Positions 1 through 8,020 of a stretch of 64,000 nucleotides of DNA are shown piece after piece. The notes under the pieces are model-generated. The model did not search any database. It was not told the DNA's origin and saw only the letters and a list, made by a program, of their open reading frames with translations. Made by a program: the position numbers and the translations under genes. Source of the stretch: Nocardioides sp. YR527 (lineage in GTDB: Bacteria > Actinomycetota > Actinomycetes > Propionibacteriales > Nocardioidaceae); assembly GCF_900101045.1 (NCBI RefSeq), contig NZ_FNFN01000006.1, positions 310,001-374,000 of the forward strand, in the 5' to 3' direction. Each line of letters starts with the position of its first letter. The first letter of the stretch is position 1.

Positions 1-163
1 GCGCGGCGCGGCCGGTGCCGCCGTAGACGACCAGGTCGTCGGGGCGCTCGGCCACCTCCGGGTCGAGGTTGTTCATCAGCATGCGCTTGGCGGCCTCGGT
101 CTGCCAGTTCTTGGCGGTGATCTCGGGGCCGTGCGGTGCGCGGACAGTGCGTGGTTCGCTCAT
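1..163 (-). CDS. hutU: Urocanate hydratase, N-terminal fragment (runs off the window)
   Basis: Only the first 54 or so residues are present; the gene continues beyond base 1. The encoded N-terminus reads through NWQTEAAKRMLMNNLDPEVA and then PDDLVVYGGTGRAA, which matches the conserved start of urocanase. The family enzyme converts urocanate to imidazolone propionate, the second step of histidine breakdown, in the cytoplasm using bound NAD+. I chose the ATG at 163 because GAGGTG at 174-179 lies about ten bases upstream; an in-frame ATG at 172 is too close to that site. It follows hutH on the same strand, with a 170-base gap that holds two palindromes. Confidence 0.9.
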   Translation of the reverse strand, partial: MSEPRTVRAPHGPEITAKNWQTEAAKRMLMNNLDPEVAERPDDLVVYGGTGRAA

Positions 164-247
164 GTGGTCCATCTCACCTCATCGCGGGACCGGGCGTAAG
201 ACCGGCCCGGCGAAAAGCTCGTTCTGTGCGGGGGTGTCGGTGCATTT

Positions 248-326
248 TCCCGCCATGGCGGGATTCTGTCGCGGGATCTACGGTCCGTACGGCGCCACTT
301 TCCCGCCATGGCGGGGAAATGGCGCC
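248..326. promoter_or_regulatory. Paired palindromes between hutH and hutU
   Basis: Two copies of a palindrome built on CCCGCCATGGCGGG lie in the hutH-hutU gap. The first, 248-263, is a perfect 16-base dyad. The second, 302-315, is a perfect 14-base dyad nested in a longer imperfect inverted repeat from GGCGCCA at 291 to TGGCGCC at 326. Their centres are 53 bases apart, about five turns of B-DNA, so a protein bound to both would sit on one helix face. They could be operators for a hut regulator acting on hutU. The second could instead be a transcript hairpin after hutH. The dyads are visible; the function is inferred. Confidence 0.55.
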
Positions 327-333
327 GCCGCGG

Positions 334-1875
334 TCAGCGGATGTCGGCGAGGGTGCGCGCCTTGTCCAGGAGCGCGCCGGTGGCGACGAGGTCCACGACC
401 GCCTTGATGTCGGGCGCCAGGAACCGGTCCGGGCCCGGGGGCGGGACCAGCTCGCGGACCTGCGCGACCAGCGCGGCACCGACGGCGCCGGGACGCTCGG
501 GGGCGCGCATGTCGATCGCGCGGGCGGCGGTAAGGATCTCGATGGCGACGACCTGCCGAGCCCCGAAGATCGTGCGGCGCAGCTTGCGGGCGGCGTTCCA
601 GCCCATCGAGACGTGGTCCTCCTGCATCGCGGAGGTGGGGATGGAATCGACAGAGGCCGGGACCGCGAGGCGCTTGAGGTCGGAGACGATTCCGGCCTGC
701 GTGTACTGCGCGATCATGTGCCCGGAGTCGACGCCGGGGTCGTGGGCGAGGAACGGCGACAGCCCGTGGTTGCGCGACTTGTCGAGGAAGCGGTCGGTGC
801 GGCGTTCCGAGATCGAGGCGAGGTCGGCGGTGGCGATGGCCAGGAAGTCGAGTACGTAGCCGATCGGTGCGCCGTGGAAGTTGCCGTTGGACTCGACCCG
901 GCCGTCGAGGGTGACCACCGGGTTGTCGACCGCGCTGGCGAGCTCGACCTCGGCCACCCGGGCGGCGTGGGCCATGGTGTCGCGCACCGCGCCGTGGACC
1001 TGGGGCGCGCAGCGCAGCGAGTAGGCGTCCTGCACCCGGGTGAACCCGGTGCCGCGGTGATCGGCGACGATGCCGCTGCCCGCGAGGACCGCGCGGATGT
1101 TGGCCGCCGAGGTCGCCTGCCCGGCGTGCGGACGCAGCTCCTGCAGATCGGAGGCGAACACGCTGTCGGTGCCCTGAAGCCCCTCGATGCTGAGCGCTCC
1201 GGCGATGTCGGCGGTGGCCACCAGCTCGTCGAGGTCGGCCAGGGCCAGGATCAGCATCGCCAGCATCCCGTCGGTGCCGTTGATCAGCGCCAGGCCCTCC
1301 TTCTCGCGCAGCGCGACCGGGGCGATCCCGGCGGCCGCCAGTGCGTCGGCCGCGGGCACCAGGTCACCGGAGGCGTTGCGTACGTCGCCCTCGCCCATCG
1401 CCGCGAGCGCGCAGTGGGCCAGCGGGGCCAGGTCGCCGGAGCAGCCGAGCGAGCCGTACTCACCGATCACCGGGGTGATCTGGGCGTTCAGGAGCGCCGC
1501 GTAGGTCTGGGCGACCTCGGGGCGTACGCCCGTCCGTCCCGTGGCGAGGGTCGAGAGACGCAGCAGCATGAGGCCGCGTACGACCTCCTTCTCGATCTCC
1601 GCGCCCGAGGAGGCCGCGTGCGAACGGACCAGCGAGGCCTGCAGCTGCGCGCGGTGCTCGGGCGGGATCGAGGTGTTGGCCAGAGCGCCGAAACCGGTCG
1701 AGATGCCGTAGTGGGGGCGGGTGTCGTGAGCCAGGGACTCGATGAGCTCGCGGCTCGTGGCCATCGCGGTCAGCGACTCGTCGGTCAGGGTGATGGGGGT
1801 GTTGTGACGGGCGACTGCGACCACCTGATCGAAGGTGAGGGCGCCGACCCCGACGGGAACCGTGGTGTTGGTCAT
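334..1875 (-). CDS. hutH: Histidine ammonia-lyase
   Basis: This 513-residue protein has the normal length for histidase, which deaminates L-histidine non-oxidatively to urocanate and ammonia in the cytoplasm. The substrate-binding segment YGISTGFG is at residues 56-63. The segment that forms the MIO electrophile is GSLGCSGDLAPLAH, giving Cys-Ser-Gly at 145-147 where many family members have Ala-Ser-Gly; the key serine is kept. The C-terminal half carries the usual QDxYSLRCxPQ-like and SxGNFHG-like segments. It begins 23 bases after the LCP gene on the same strand and is followed by hutU, so the order is catabolic. The start ATG at 1875 is the first in the reading frame. Confidence 0.95.
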   Translation of the reverse strand: MTNTTVPVGVGALTFDQVVAVARHNTPITLTDESLTAMATSRELIESLAHDTRPHYGISTGFGALANTSIPPEHRAQLQASLVRSHAASSGAEIEKEVVRGLMLLRLSTLATGRTGVRPEVAQTYAALLNAQITPVIGEYGSLGCSGDLAPLAHCALAAMGEGDVRNASGDLVPAADALAAAGIAPVALREKEGLALINGTDGMLAMLILALADLDELVATADIAGALSIEGLQGTDSVFASDLQELRPHAGQATSAANIRAVLAGSGIVADHRGTGFTRVQDAYSLRCAPQVHGAVRDTMAHAARVAEVELASAVDNPVVTLDGRVESNGNFHGAPIGYVLDFLAIATADLASISERRTDRFLDKSRNHGLSPFLAHDPGVDSGHMIAQYTQAGIVSDLKRLAVPASVDSIPTSAMQEDHVSMGWNAARKLRRTIFGARQVVAIEILTAARAIDMRAPERPGAVGAALVAQVRELVPPPGPDRFLAPDIKAVVDLVATGALLDKARTLADIR

Positions 1876-1898
1876 GATCAGAGTGGATCACATCACAT

Positions 1899-3053
1899 TC
1901 ACGCGGGTGCGCACAGGCCGTTCTCGGCGGCGTCCTTCTCCTGGTCCTCGGGGCTCACCGAGTCGGCCGGCACCTCGGCCGGTGAGGCGCTGACCTCGGG
2001 TTCTTCCGGCGTGGCGGACGCCGTCGGCGAGGGCGCGGCGGAGGCCGTGGCCTCGTGCAGCGGACGGTCCTCGAGCATCCGCTGCCACAGCTCGTCGGAC
2101 TCCGGCAGGATCTCGAGCCGGCCCCAGTTGGGGTCGCCGGTGGGGTAGGCCCGGTTGGGCACGGTCTCGAACTCGATGCCCGAGGGATCGAGGTCGCGCA
2201 TCTCGCCGGCCAGGGCGGCCAGCTCGGCGACGGAGCCGACGTCGGTGGTGATCGACTTGGAGAGCTCGGTGGCGAACGTGGCCAGCCGTTGCGGGCGGGT
2301 CAGGGTGCCGGCGGAGAGGACCTTGGTGGCCAGGGCGGTGAGGAAGTACTGCTGACGCCGCATCCGGCCCAGGTCGGCGTTGGGGGTGGAGGAGCGGTTG
2401 CGTACGTAGTCCAGGGCTTGCTTGCCGCGCAGGTTGTGGGTGCCGGCGGGCAGGAAGATGTTGTGCTCCTCGTCGTCGATCGCCTCCGGGATGCAGATCG
2501 TGACGCCGCCGACGGCGTCGACCATGCCGCGGAAACCGGCGAAGTCGAGCGCGAGGTAGTGGTCGATCGGGATCCCGGTGAGCAGCTCGGTCTGGCGGGC
2601 GGTGCAGATCGGGCCGCCCAGGGAGTAGGCCTCGTTCCACATCACGCCGCTCGCCTCGGGGATCGTGGAGCCGTCCGCGGCGGTGCACTCCGGCCGATCG
2701 ACGAGCGCATCGCGGGGGATCGAGACACCGTAGGCCGAGGTCCGGTCGGCGGAGACGTGCAGCAGGATCGTGCTGTCGGAGCCGCCGGAGCCACCCTCCC
2801 CGTCGATCGAGCAGCCGTCGCAGTCCCGTCCGTCGGTGCCCAGGATCAAGATGTTGAGCGGCTGCTTGGGGCCCTCGTCCTCGTCCTCCGGCTCGTCGAG
2901 GAGGTGGTTGATGTCGCCCCCGGAGCCGAGGTTGCTGTTGAGATGGTCGTAGAACGCCCAGGTGCCGACCCCGGTGCCGACCGCCAAGAACAGCATCGTG
3001 ACCACGACGGTGAGCACGACCGTACGTCTCCCCGACCTCGATTCGGTCCCCAT
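1899..3053 (-). CDS. LytR-CpsA-Psr (LCP) family protein
   Basis: About 384 residues with a short basic N-terminus, one membrane helix (roughly residues 11-35) and an extracytoplasmic LCP domain. Family landmarks include NILILGTDGRD, the arginine-bearing VSIPRDA, IDHYLALDFAGFRGMVDAVGG, and the late ALDYVRNR segment. LCP proteins transfer polyprenyl-linked polymers such as arabinogalactan, teichoic acid or capsule onto peptidoglycan. The C-terminal tail is proline, serine and glutamate rich and of low complexity. The ATG at 3053 follows a GGGAGGG ribosome site; a GTG at 3056 is also possible. It lies just upstream of hutH by genome accident rather than obvious pathway, and the target polymer cannot be read from the sequence. 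Confidence 0.88.
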   Translation of the reverse strand: MGTESRSGRRTVVLTVVVTMLFLAVGTGVGTWAFYDHLNSNLGSGGDINHLLDEPEDEDEGPKQPLNILILGTDGRDCDGCSIDGEGGSGGSDSTILLHVSADRTSAYGVSIPRDALVDRPECTAADGSTIPEASGVMWNEAYSLGGPICTARQTELLTGIPIDHYLALDFAGFRGMVDAVGGVTICIPEAIDDEEHNIFLPAGTHNLRGKQALDYVRNRSSTPNADLGRMRRQQYFLTALATKVLSAGTLTRPQRLATFATELSKSITTDVGSVAELAALAGEMRDLDPSGIEFETVPNRAYPTGDPNWGRLEILPESDELWQRMLEDRPLHEATASAAPSPTASATPEEPEVSASPAEVPADSVSPEDQEKDAAENGLCAPA

Positions 3054-3218
3054 CACCCTCCCTCACCATCCGCCTGAGCGGACCGTCTGCGTGTGCAGCC
3101 CACACAGGTTGTACGCGCCAGTGAGCCGAGAGGTTGCTGCTTCAGGTAACGGCATTGTGAAACCATGAGGAAGGCACTGTCCGAAAACCGCGCGTAATTT
3201 CGTTCCGAACGCGGCAAC

Positions 3219-4715
3219 ATGGTGGACATGGATGGGACGACGAGCGTGAACGGACTCGACTTCGAATCGTGCTACCGCGCTGTTCGTTCGCGCGACCGGC
3301 GCTTCGACGGCATCTTCTACACGGCGGTCGCCTCGACCGGCATCTACTGCCGGCCCTCGTGCCCGGCGCGGACCCCGGCGCTGGTGAACGTCTCCTTCCA
3401 CCGGACCGCCGCGGCCGCTCAGGCCGCCGGCTACCGGGCCTGCAAGCGCTGCCGTCCCGATGCCACCCCGGGCAGCCCGGAGTGGGACGTGGCCGCGACC
3501 CTGGCCGGGCGCGCGATGCGGCTGATCGCCGACGGCGTCGTCGACAGGGAAGGCGTCGAGGGGCTGGCTCGTCGGGTCGGCTACTCGCCGCGCCACCTGA
3601 CCCGGCTGCTGACCACCGAGCTCGGCGCCGGTCCCTTGGCGCTGGCCAGGGCGCGCCGCGCGCAGACCGCCCGGACGTTGGTGGAGACCACCGAGCTCGG
3701 CTTCGCGGACATCGCCTTCGCGGCCGGCTTCTCGAGCGTACGTCAGTTCAACGACACCGTCCGCGAGGTCTATGCGGCCTCGCCGACCGAGCTCCGCGGC
3801 CGCCGCGGCTCGCGGCGCCGAGCCGACGGGACGATCGCGCTGAGACTCGCCGTCCGTACGCCGTTCGCCGGCCGTGCGCTGCATGCGTTCCTGCGCGACC
3901 ACCTGGTGCCGGGCGTCGAGGCCGCCGGGGTCGACGACGGGCGGCGCTGGTTCGCCCGCACCCTCGACCTGCCCAACGGGCCGGGCACGCTGCGTCTCGA
4001 GCTCGCCGACATCCCGGAGGGCGAGACCGGTTTCGTCCACGCGACCTTCAAGCTCGCCGACCTGCGTGACACCACCGCCGCCGTCGAGCGCGCCCGCCGG
4101 CTGCTCGACGCCGACTGCGACCCGCGTGCGGTCGGCGACGTCTTCGTCGGGGACGAGGTGATCGGCCCGCTGGCCCTGGCGCTGCCGGGGCTCCGGGTGC
4201 CGGGCACCGTCGACGGGGGCGAGCTGGCGCTGCGTACGATCGTGGGGCAGCAGGTCTCGGTCGCCGGGGCGCGCACCGTGCTGGCGGGGATCGTCGCCGA
4301 GCACGGCCGCCCGATCACGACCGACATCGACGGCCTCACCCATCTGTTCCCGTCCGCGGACACCCTCGCCGCAGCCGACCCGGCCGGCATGCCGATGCCG
4401 CGCTCGCGCGGGCGTGCGGTCACCGGCCTGGCCGCGGCGCTCGCCTCCGGCGAGCTACAGCTGGACCGCGGCACCGACCGTGACGTCGTGCACGAGCAGC
4501 TGATCGGCCTTCCCGGCGTCGGCCCCTGGACCGCCGACTACGTCGCGCTGCGCGCGCTCGGCCACCCCGATGTCTTCCTGCCGACCGATGTCGGCATCAA
4601 ACGAGCGCTGGAAGTGCTCGGTGCGCCCGCGGCGGACGTCGCCGGGTGGCGGCCGTGGCGCTCGTACGCCCTGCTCTACCTGTGGACTTCACTGACTGCC
4701 CTGGAGGAACTCTGA
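3219..4715 (+). CDS. Ada-type methylphosphotriester sensor fused to AlkA DNA glycosylase
   Basis: A 498-residue fusion for alkylation damage. Residues 1-85 are the Ada zinc domain with the four ligands Cys44, Cys48 (GIYCRPSC), Cys75 and Cys78 (CKRC); one accepts a methyl group from DNA phosphotriesters. Residues about 90-190 form an AraC-type helix-turn-helix. From about 200 to the end is an AlkA-like 3-methyladenine glycosylase with the helix-hairpin-helix LPGVGPWTADY and the catalytic aspartate in FLPTDVGIKRAL. Sensor, DNA reader and base-excision enzyme are therefore one polypeptide. The Ogt gene overlaps its stop codon, giving one operon. In this architecture the Ada half may activate its own operon after methylation. 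ATGs at 3219 and 3228 are both possible starts. Confidence 0.93.
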   Translation: MVDMDGTTSVNGLDFESCYRAVRSRDRRFDGIFYTAVASTGIYCRPSCPARTPALVNVSFHRTAAAAQAAGYRACKRCRPDATPGSPEWDVAATLAGRAMRLIADGVVDREGVEGLARRVGYSPRHLTRLLTTELGAGPLALARARRAQTARTLVETTELGFADIAFAAGFSSVRQFNDTVREVYAASPTELRGRRGSRRRADGTIALRLAVRTPFAGRALHAFLRDHLVPGVEAAGVDDGRRWFARTLDLPNGPGTLRLELADIPEGETGFVHATFKLADLRDTTAAVERARRLLDADCDPRAVGDVFVGDEVIGPLALALPGLRVPGTVDGGELALRTIVGQQVSVAGARTVLAGIVAEHGRPITTDIDGLTHLFPSADTLAAADPAGMPMPRSRGRAVTGLAAALASGELQLDRGTDRDVVHEQLIGLPGVGPWTADYVALRALGHPDVFLPTDVGIKRALEVLGAPAADVAGWRPWRSYALLYLWTSLTALEEL

Positions 4716-5194
4716 TGTGGACCATCATCGACTCGCCCGTCGGCGAGCTCCGGCTGGTCGCGCACGACGGCGCGATCACCGCGATCGACTTCATGCCGGC
4801 CGACTATGCCAAGGGCCGCGTGCTCGGGGACCGGTCCGACTCGGATCCGCTGTTGCTGGAATGTGGCCGGCAGCTCGCCGAGTACTTCAAGGGTGACCGG
4901 ACGAGCTTCGACCTCCCGCTGGCGCCCTCGGGCACTGCGTTCCAGGCGCGTGTCTGGGAGCAGCTGCAGCAGATCGAGTACGGCACGACCTGCTCCTACG
5001 GGCAGATCGCCGGCCGCCTCTCGCTGACCGGCCACGGCGCGCGCGCCGTCGGGCTCGCCAACGGCAAGAACCCGATCCCGATCGTCATCCCCTGTCACCG
5101 CGTCGTCGGTGCGGATGGCTCGCTGACCGGCTACGCCGGTGGCCTGGACCGCAAGACCACGCTGCTCGGCCTGGAGAGCGGTGCGCTCTTCTGA
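4715..5194 (+). CDS. ogt: Methylated-DNA--protein-cysteine methyltransferase
   Basis: A 159-residue suicide repair protein that takes methyl groups from O6-methylguanine and O4-methylthymine. The acceptor cysteine is Cys127 in IPIVIPCHRV, followed by the conserved GxxGSLTGYAGGL region; the winged-helix DNA-binding part precedes it. I placed the start at the ATG overlapping the stop of the upstream Ada-AlkA gene (TGATG), because GGAGGAAC lies just upstream and residues before it would not match the family. Translational coupling to the glycosylase makes a compact adaptive-response operon. The following lipoprotein gene again overlaps by TGATG. Confidence 0.95.
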   Translation: MWTIIDSPVGELRLVAHDGAITAIDFMPADYAKGRVLGDRSDSDPLLLECGRQLAEYFKGDRTSFDLPLAPSGTAFQARVWEQLQQIEYGTTCSYGQIAGRLSLTGHGARAVGLANGKNPIPIVIPCHRVVGADGSLTGYAGGLDRKTTLLGLESGALF

Positions 5195-5640
5195 TGCCGA
5201 GACCGCAGATGTGGCGTACGTCGGTGGTGGCCGTGGCGCTCGTGGCCGCCCTCGCCGGGTGCGGTGAGGGGGCCACGGAACCCGCGGGGTCGGGCTCGCC
5301 CGCGGAGCCTGTGGAGCCCGCGACCGGCGAGAGCCGGAGCATGGGCGACTACGCCCTGCTGGTCAACGGCCGGGTGAGGTGCGATCAGGACGTGTCGAGC
5401 GACGAGGCGAAGGACACGATCGAACGCGTCGGCGGGCTCCAGCAGCCGACCTGGTCGGTGCGGTTCGCCGAGGGCACCGCGGCCGGGGTCGTCGTGCTGG
5501 TGGCCGGCGACCTCGAGGATGCCCGGCCCCAGCTCTTCGACGACTACCACGTCGCGGTGATCGTCGGGTTGTCCGAGGATCAGACGCGGGCCGAGGACTT
5601 CAGGGCCGTACGTGAGGCGGTTCGGGAGGTCTGCGACTGA
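5194..5640 (+). CDS. Putative lipoprotein, function unknown
   Basis: A 148-residue protein with a typical lipoprotein signal: short basic N-terminus, hydrophobic VVAVALVAALAGC and a lipobox cysteine near residue 27, so it should be lipid-anchored on the outer face of the membrane. The mature part is acidic, starts with a Gly/Pro/Glu-rich linker and contains two further cysteines (VRCDQD near the middle, EVCD at the end) that could form a disulfide. I do not recognise a family. Its start codon overlaps the stop of ogt, so it is co-transcribed with the alkylation-repair genes, though nothing in it points to DNA repair. Confidence 0.7.
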   Translation: MPRPQMWRTSVVAVALVAALAGCGEGATEPAGSGSPAEPVEPATGESRSMGDYALLVNGRVRCDQDVSSDEAKDTIERVGGLQQPTWSVRFAEGTAAGVVVLVAGDLEDARPQLFDDYHVAVIVGLSEDQTRAEDFRAVREAVREVCD

Positions 5641-5643
5641 GCG

Positions 5644-5729
5644 CTCACCGAGTTACCTCGGTCAGGTGACGCTTCCCTCGTGGAACTCCGCAAAGGAAGG
5701 GCGTGCTCACCGAGTTACCTCGGTGAGCA
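5644..5729. terminator. Duplicated hairpin between convergent genes
   Basis: The 19-base string CTCACCGAGTTACCTCGGT occurs at 5644-5662 and again at 5706-5724. The second copy extends to a perfect stem TGCTCACCGAG/CTCGGTGAGCA (5704-5714 and 5719-5729) around the loop TTAC; the first forms only a six-base stem. It lies between the stops of the lipoprotein gene and ndgR, so it probably ends transcription from both sides. Confidence 0.65.
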
Positions 5730-5738
5730 TCCGGCGCC

Positions 5739-6461
5739 CTACTCGGCAGCCGCCCGTCGCAGCGACTCCGAGAGCCGGTCGGCGGCGGCGAGGACGGCGG
5801 GAGCGTGCATCTTGCCGGGCTGGCGGGTGAGGCGCTCGAGGGGGCCGGAGACGGAGACGGCGGCGATGACCTTGCCGCCGGGGGAGCGGACCGGAGCCGA
5901 CACCGAGGCGACGCCGGCCTCGCGCTCGCCGATCGACTGCGCCCAGCCGCGGCGGCGGATGCCGGAGAGGGCGGCGGCGGAGAAGGCGGCGTTCTGCAGG
6001 CCACGGTGGAGGCGCTCAGGGTCCTCCCACGCAATCAGTATTTGAGCAGCCGACCCGGCACGCATCGTCAGCTGCGAGCCGACGGGGATGGTGTCGCGGA
6101 GGCCGGAGGGGCGCTCGGCGGCCGCGACACAGACGCGGAAGTCGCCCTGGCGCCGCCACAGCTGCGCCGACTCGCCGGTGATGTCGCGCAGACGCGCCAG
6201 GACGGGCCCGGCGGTGGCCAGCAGCCGGTCCTCGCCGGCGGCGGCGGAGAGCTCGGCCAGGCGCGGACCGAGGACGAAGCGGCCCTGCATGTCGCGGGCG
6301 ACCAGACGGTGGTGCTCGAGCGCGACCGCCAGACGGTGTGCGGTCGGACGGGCGAGACCCGTCCCGGCCACCAGACCTGCCAGGGTCGCCGGGCCGGATT
6401 CGAGAGCTGTGAGCACAAGGGCGGCCTTGTCGAGCACGCCCACACCGCTGGAACTGTCCAT
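5739..6461 (-). CDS. ndgR: IclR-family regulator of leuCD (NdgR/LtbR type)
   Basis: A 240-residue IclR protein. Residues about 8-65 form the winged helix (SGVGVLDKAALVLTALE, then ARPTAHRLAVALEHH), and the rest is the GAF-like effector domain including PVGSQLTMRAGSAAQILIAW. In Streptomyces the orthologue NdgR and in Corynebacterium LtbR lie in the same divergent position next to leuCD and control leucine and related amino-acid genes. That position is the main reason for the name. The start ATG at 6461 leaves 145 bases to leuC, including a dyad that may be its operator. It is separated from the upstream repair operon by hairpins. Confidence 0.88.
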   Translation of the reverse strand: MDSSSGVGVLDKAALVLTALESGPATLAGLVAGTGLARPTAHRLAVALEHHRLVARDMQGRFVLGPRLAELSAAAGEDRLLATAGPVLARLRDITGESAQLWRRQGDFRVCVAAAERPSGLRDTIPVGSQLTMRAGSAAQILIAWEDPERLHRGLQNAAFSAAALSGIRRRGWAQSIGEREAGVASVSAPVRSPGGKVIAAVSVSGPLERLTRQPGKMHAPAVLAAADRLSESLRRAAAE

Positions 6462-6474
6462 ATCGCAAGACTAA

Positions 6475-6513
6475 CTTCTCAGAACCTGAGATGCAACGTT
6501 AGGCTCAGAGAAG
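6475..6513. promoter_or_regulatory. Nested dyad in the ndgR-leuC divergent region
   Basis: An outer inverted repeat CTTCTC (6475-6480) / GAGAAG (6508-6513) encloses an inner CTGAG (6486-6490) / CTCAG (6504-6508). It lies 14 bases upstream of the ndgR start and about 95 bases upstream of leuC. An IclR-type operator controlling both directions is the natural reading. This is inferred from position and symmetry only. Confidence 0.4.
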
Positions 6514-6606
6514 CAGACTGGAAGTGGCGGATCTGACATTGCGACCTCAGCGCGCAATACCCGCCACCGGCCACTACAGACCAAAGATGCCAGATGGAGA
6601 AGTGTC

Positions 6607-8019
6607 ATGGGCAGGACCTTGTCGGAGAAGGTGTGGGACGAGCATGTCGTCCGGTCGACCGCGGGAGAGCCCGATCTCCTCTACATCGACCTTCACCTCA
6701 TCCACGAGGTGACGAGTCCGCAGGCCTTCGAGGGCCTGCGCCTGTCCGACCGTAAGGTGCGTCGCCCCGACCTCACCATCGCCACCGAGGACCACAACGT
6801 CCCGACCCTCGACTGGGACAAGCCGATCGCCGACCCGGTCAGCCGCACCCAGGTCGAGACGCTGCGCAAGAACGCCGAGGAGTTCGGCGTACGTCTCCAC
6901 CCGCTCGGCGACGCCGAGCAGGGGATCGTGCACGTGGTGGGGCCGCAGCTGGGGCTCACCCAGCCGGGCATGACCATCGTCTGCGGTGACTCGCACACCT
7001 CCACGCACGGCGCGTTCGGTGCGATCGCCTTCGGCATCGGCACCTCCGAGGTCGAGCACGTGCTGGCGACGCAGACGCTGATGCAGGACAAGCCGAAGAC
7101 CATGGCTGTCACGGTCAACGGCGCCCTGCCCGACGGCGTGAGCGCCAAGGACCTGATCCTCACCCTGATCTCCAAGACCGGCACCGGCGGTGGCCAGGGC
7201 TACATCGTGGAGTATCGCGGCGAGGCCATCCGTGAGCTCTCCATGGAGGCCCGGATGACGATCTGCAACATGTCGATCGAGTGGGGCGCCAAGGCCGGCA
7301 TGATCGCCCCCGACGAGACCACCTTCGCCTACATCAAGGACAAGCCCGAGGCGCCCAAGGGTGCCGAGTGGGACCAGGCCGTCGCGCACTGGAAGTCCCT
7401 GGTCACCGACGAGGACGCGACCTTCGACAAGGAGATCGTCCTCGACGCCGCCGAGGTCACCCCGTTCGTCACCTGGGGCACCAACCCGGGCCAGGGGGTC
7501 CCGCTGGGCGCCGCCGTCCCGAGCCCCGACGACTTCGAGGACGCCGACGAGAAGATCGCCGCCGAGAAGGCCCTGACCTACATGGGTCTCGAGGCCGGCA
7601 CCCCGATGCGCGAGGTGCACATCGACACCGTCTTCCTCGGCTCCTGCACCAACGGACGCATGGAGGACCTGCGTACGGCCGCCGACATCATCCAGGGCCA
7701 CCACGTCGCCGAGGGCACCCGGTTCCTGGTCGTCCCCGGCTCGGCCAAGGTACGTCTCCAGGCCGAGGAGGAGGGTCTGCACAAGATCTTCCTCGACGCC
7801 GGCGCCGAGTGGCGCGGCGCGGGCTGCTCGATGTGCCTGGGCATGAACCCCGACACCCTCGCCCCCGGCGAGCGCTCGGCCTCGACCTCCAACCGCAACT
7901 TCGAGGGTCGCCAGGGCAAGGGCGGTCGCACCCACCTGGTCTCGCCGGAGGTGGCCGCCGCCACCGCCGTACGCGGCACCCTCTCCTCGCCCGCCGACCT
8001 GACCCTCGTGGAGGCCTGA
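6607..8019 (+). CDS. leuC: 3-isopropylmalate dehydratase large subunit
   Basis: A 470-residue aconitase-fold protein with the expected [4Fe-4S] ligands: Cys347 in GSCTNGR and Cys407 and Cys410 in AGCSMCLGM. The N-terminal CGDSHTSTHGAFGAIAFGIG segment and the C-terminal GRQGKGGRTHLVSPE are also typical. With LeuD it isomerises 2-isopropylmalate to 3-isopropylmalate in leucine synthesis. A GGAGAAG ribosome site precedes the ATG at 6607. leuD starts directly after its stop, so the two subunits are co-translated. The divergent IclR regulator probably controls transcription. Confidence 0.98.
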   Translation: MGRTLSEKVWDEHVVRSTAGEPDLLYIDLHLIHEVTSPQAFEGLRLSDRKVRRPDLTIATEDHNVPTLDWDKPIADPVSRTQVETLRKNAEEFGVRLHPLGDAEQGIVHVVGPQLGLTQPGMTIVCGDSHTSTHGAFGAIAFGIGTSEVEHVLATQTLMQDKPKTMAVTVNGALPDGVSAKDLILTLISKTGTGGGQGYIVEYRGEAIRELSMEARMTICNMSIEWGAKAGMIAPDETTFAYIKDKPEAPKGAEWDQAVAHWKSLVTDEDATFDKEIVLDAAEVTPFVTWGTNPGQGVPLGAAVPSPDDFEDADEKIAAEKALTYMGLEAGTPMREVHIDTVFLGSCTNGRMEDLRTAADIIQGHHVAEGTRFLVVPGSAKVRLQAEEEGLHKIFLDAGAEWRGAGCSMCLGMNPDTLAPGERSASTSNRNFEGRQGKGGRTHLVSPEVAAATAVRGTLSSPADLTLVEA

Positions 8020-8020
8020 C

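Noticed and set aside
136..2148. Long open frame on the + strand across hutH
   Set aside because: It is the antisense of hutH and the LCP gene, Gly/Arg/Asp rich without domains, as expected from high-GC codon bias.
3163..3195. Ten-codon frame ATG AGG AAG ... TAA upstream of the Ada-AlkA gene
   Set aside because: Too short to judge, with no ribosome site and no known leader role for this operon.
6524..6606. Possible leucine leader peptide before leuC
   Set aside because: The frame has only two leucines, not in a run, and no attenuator hairpins follow; it also runs on into leuC.
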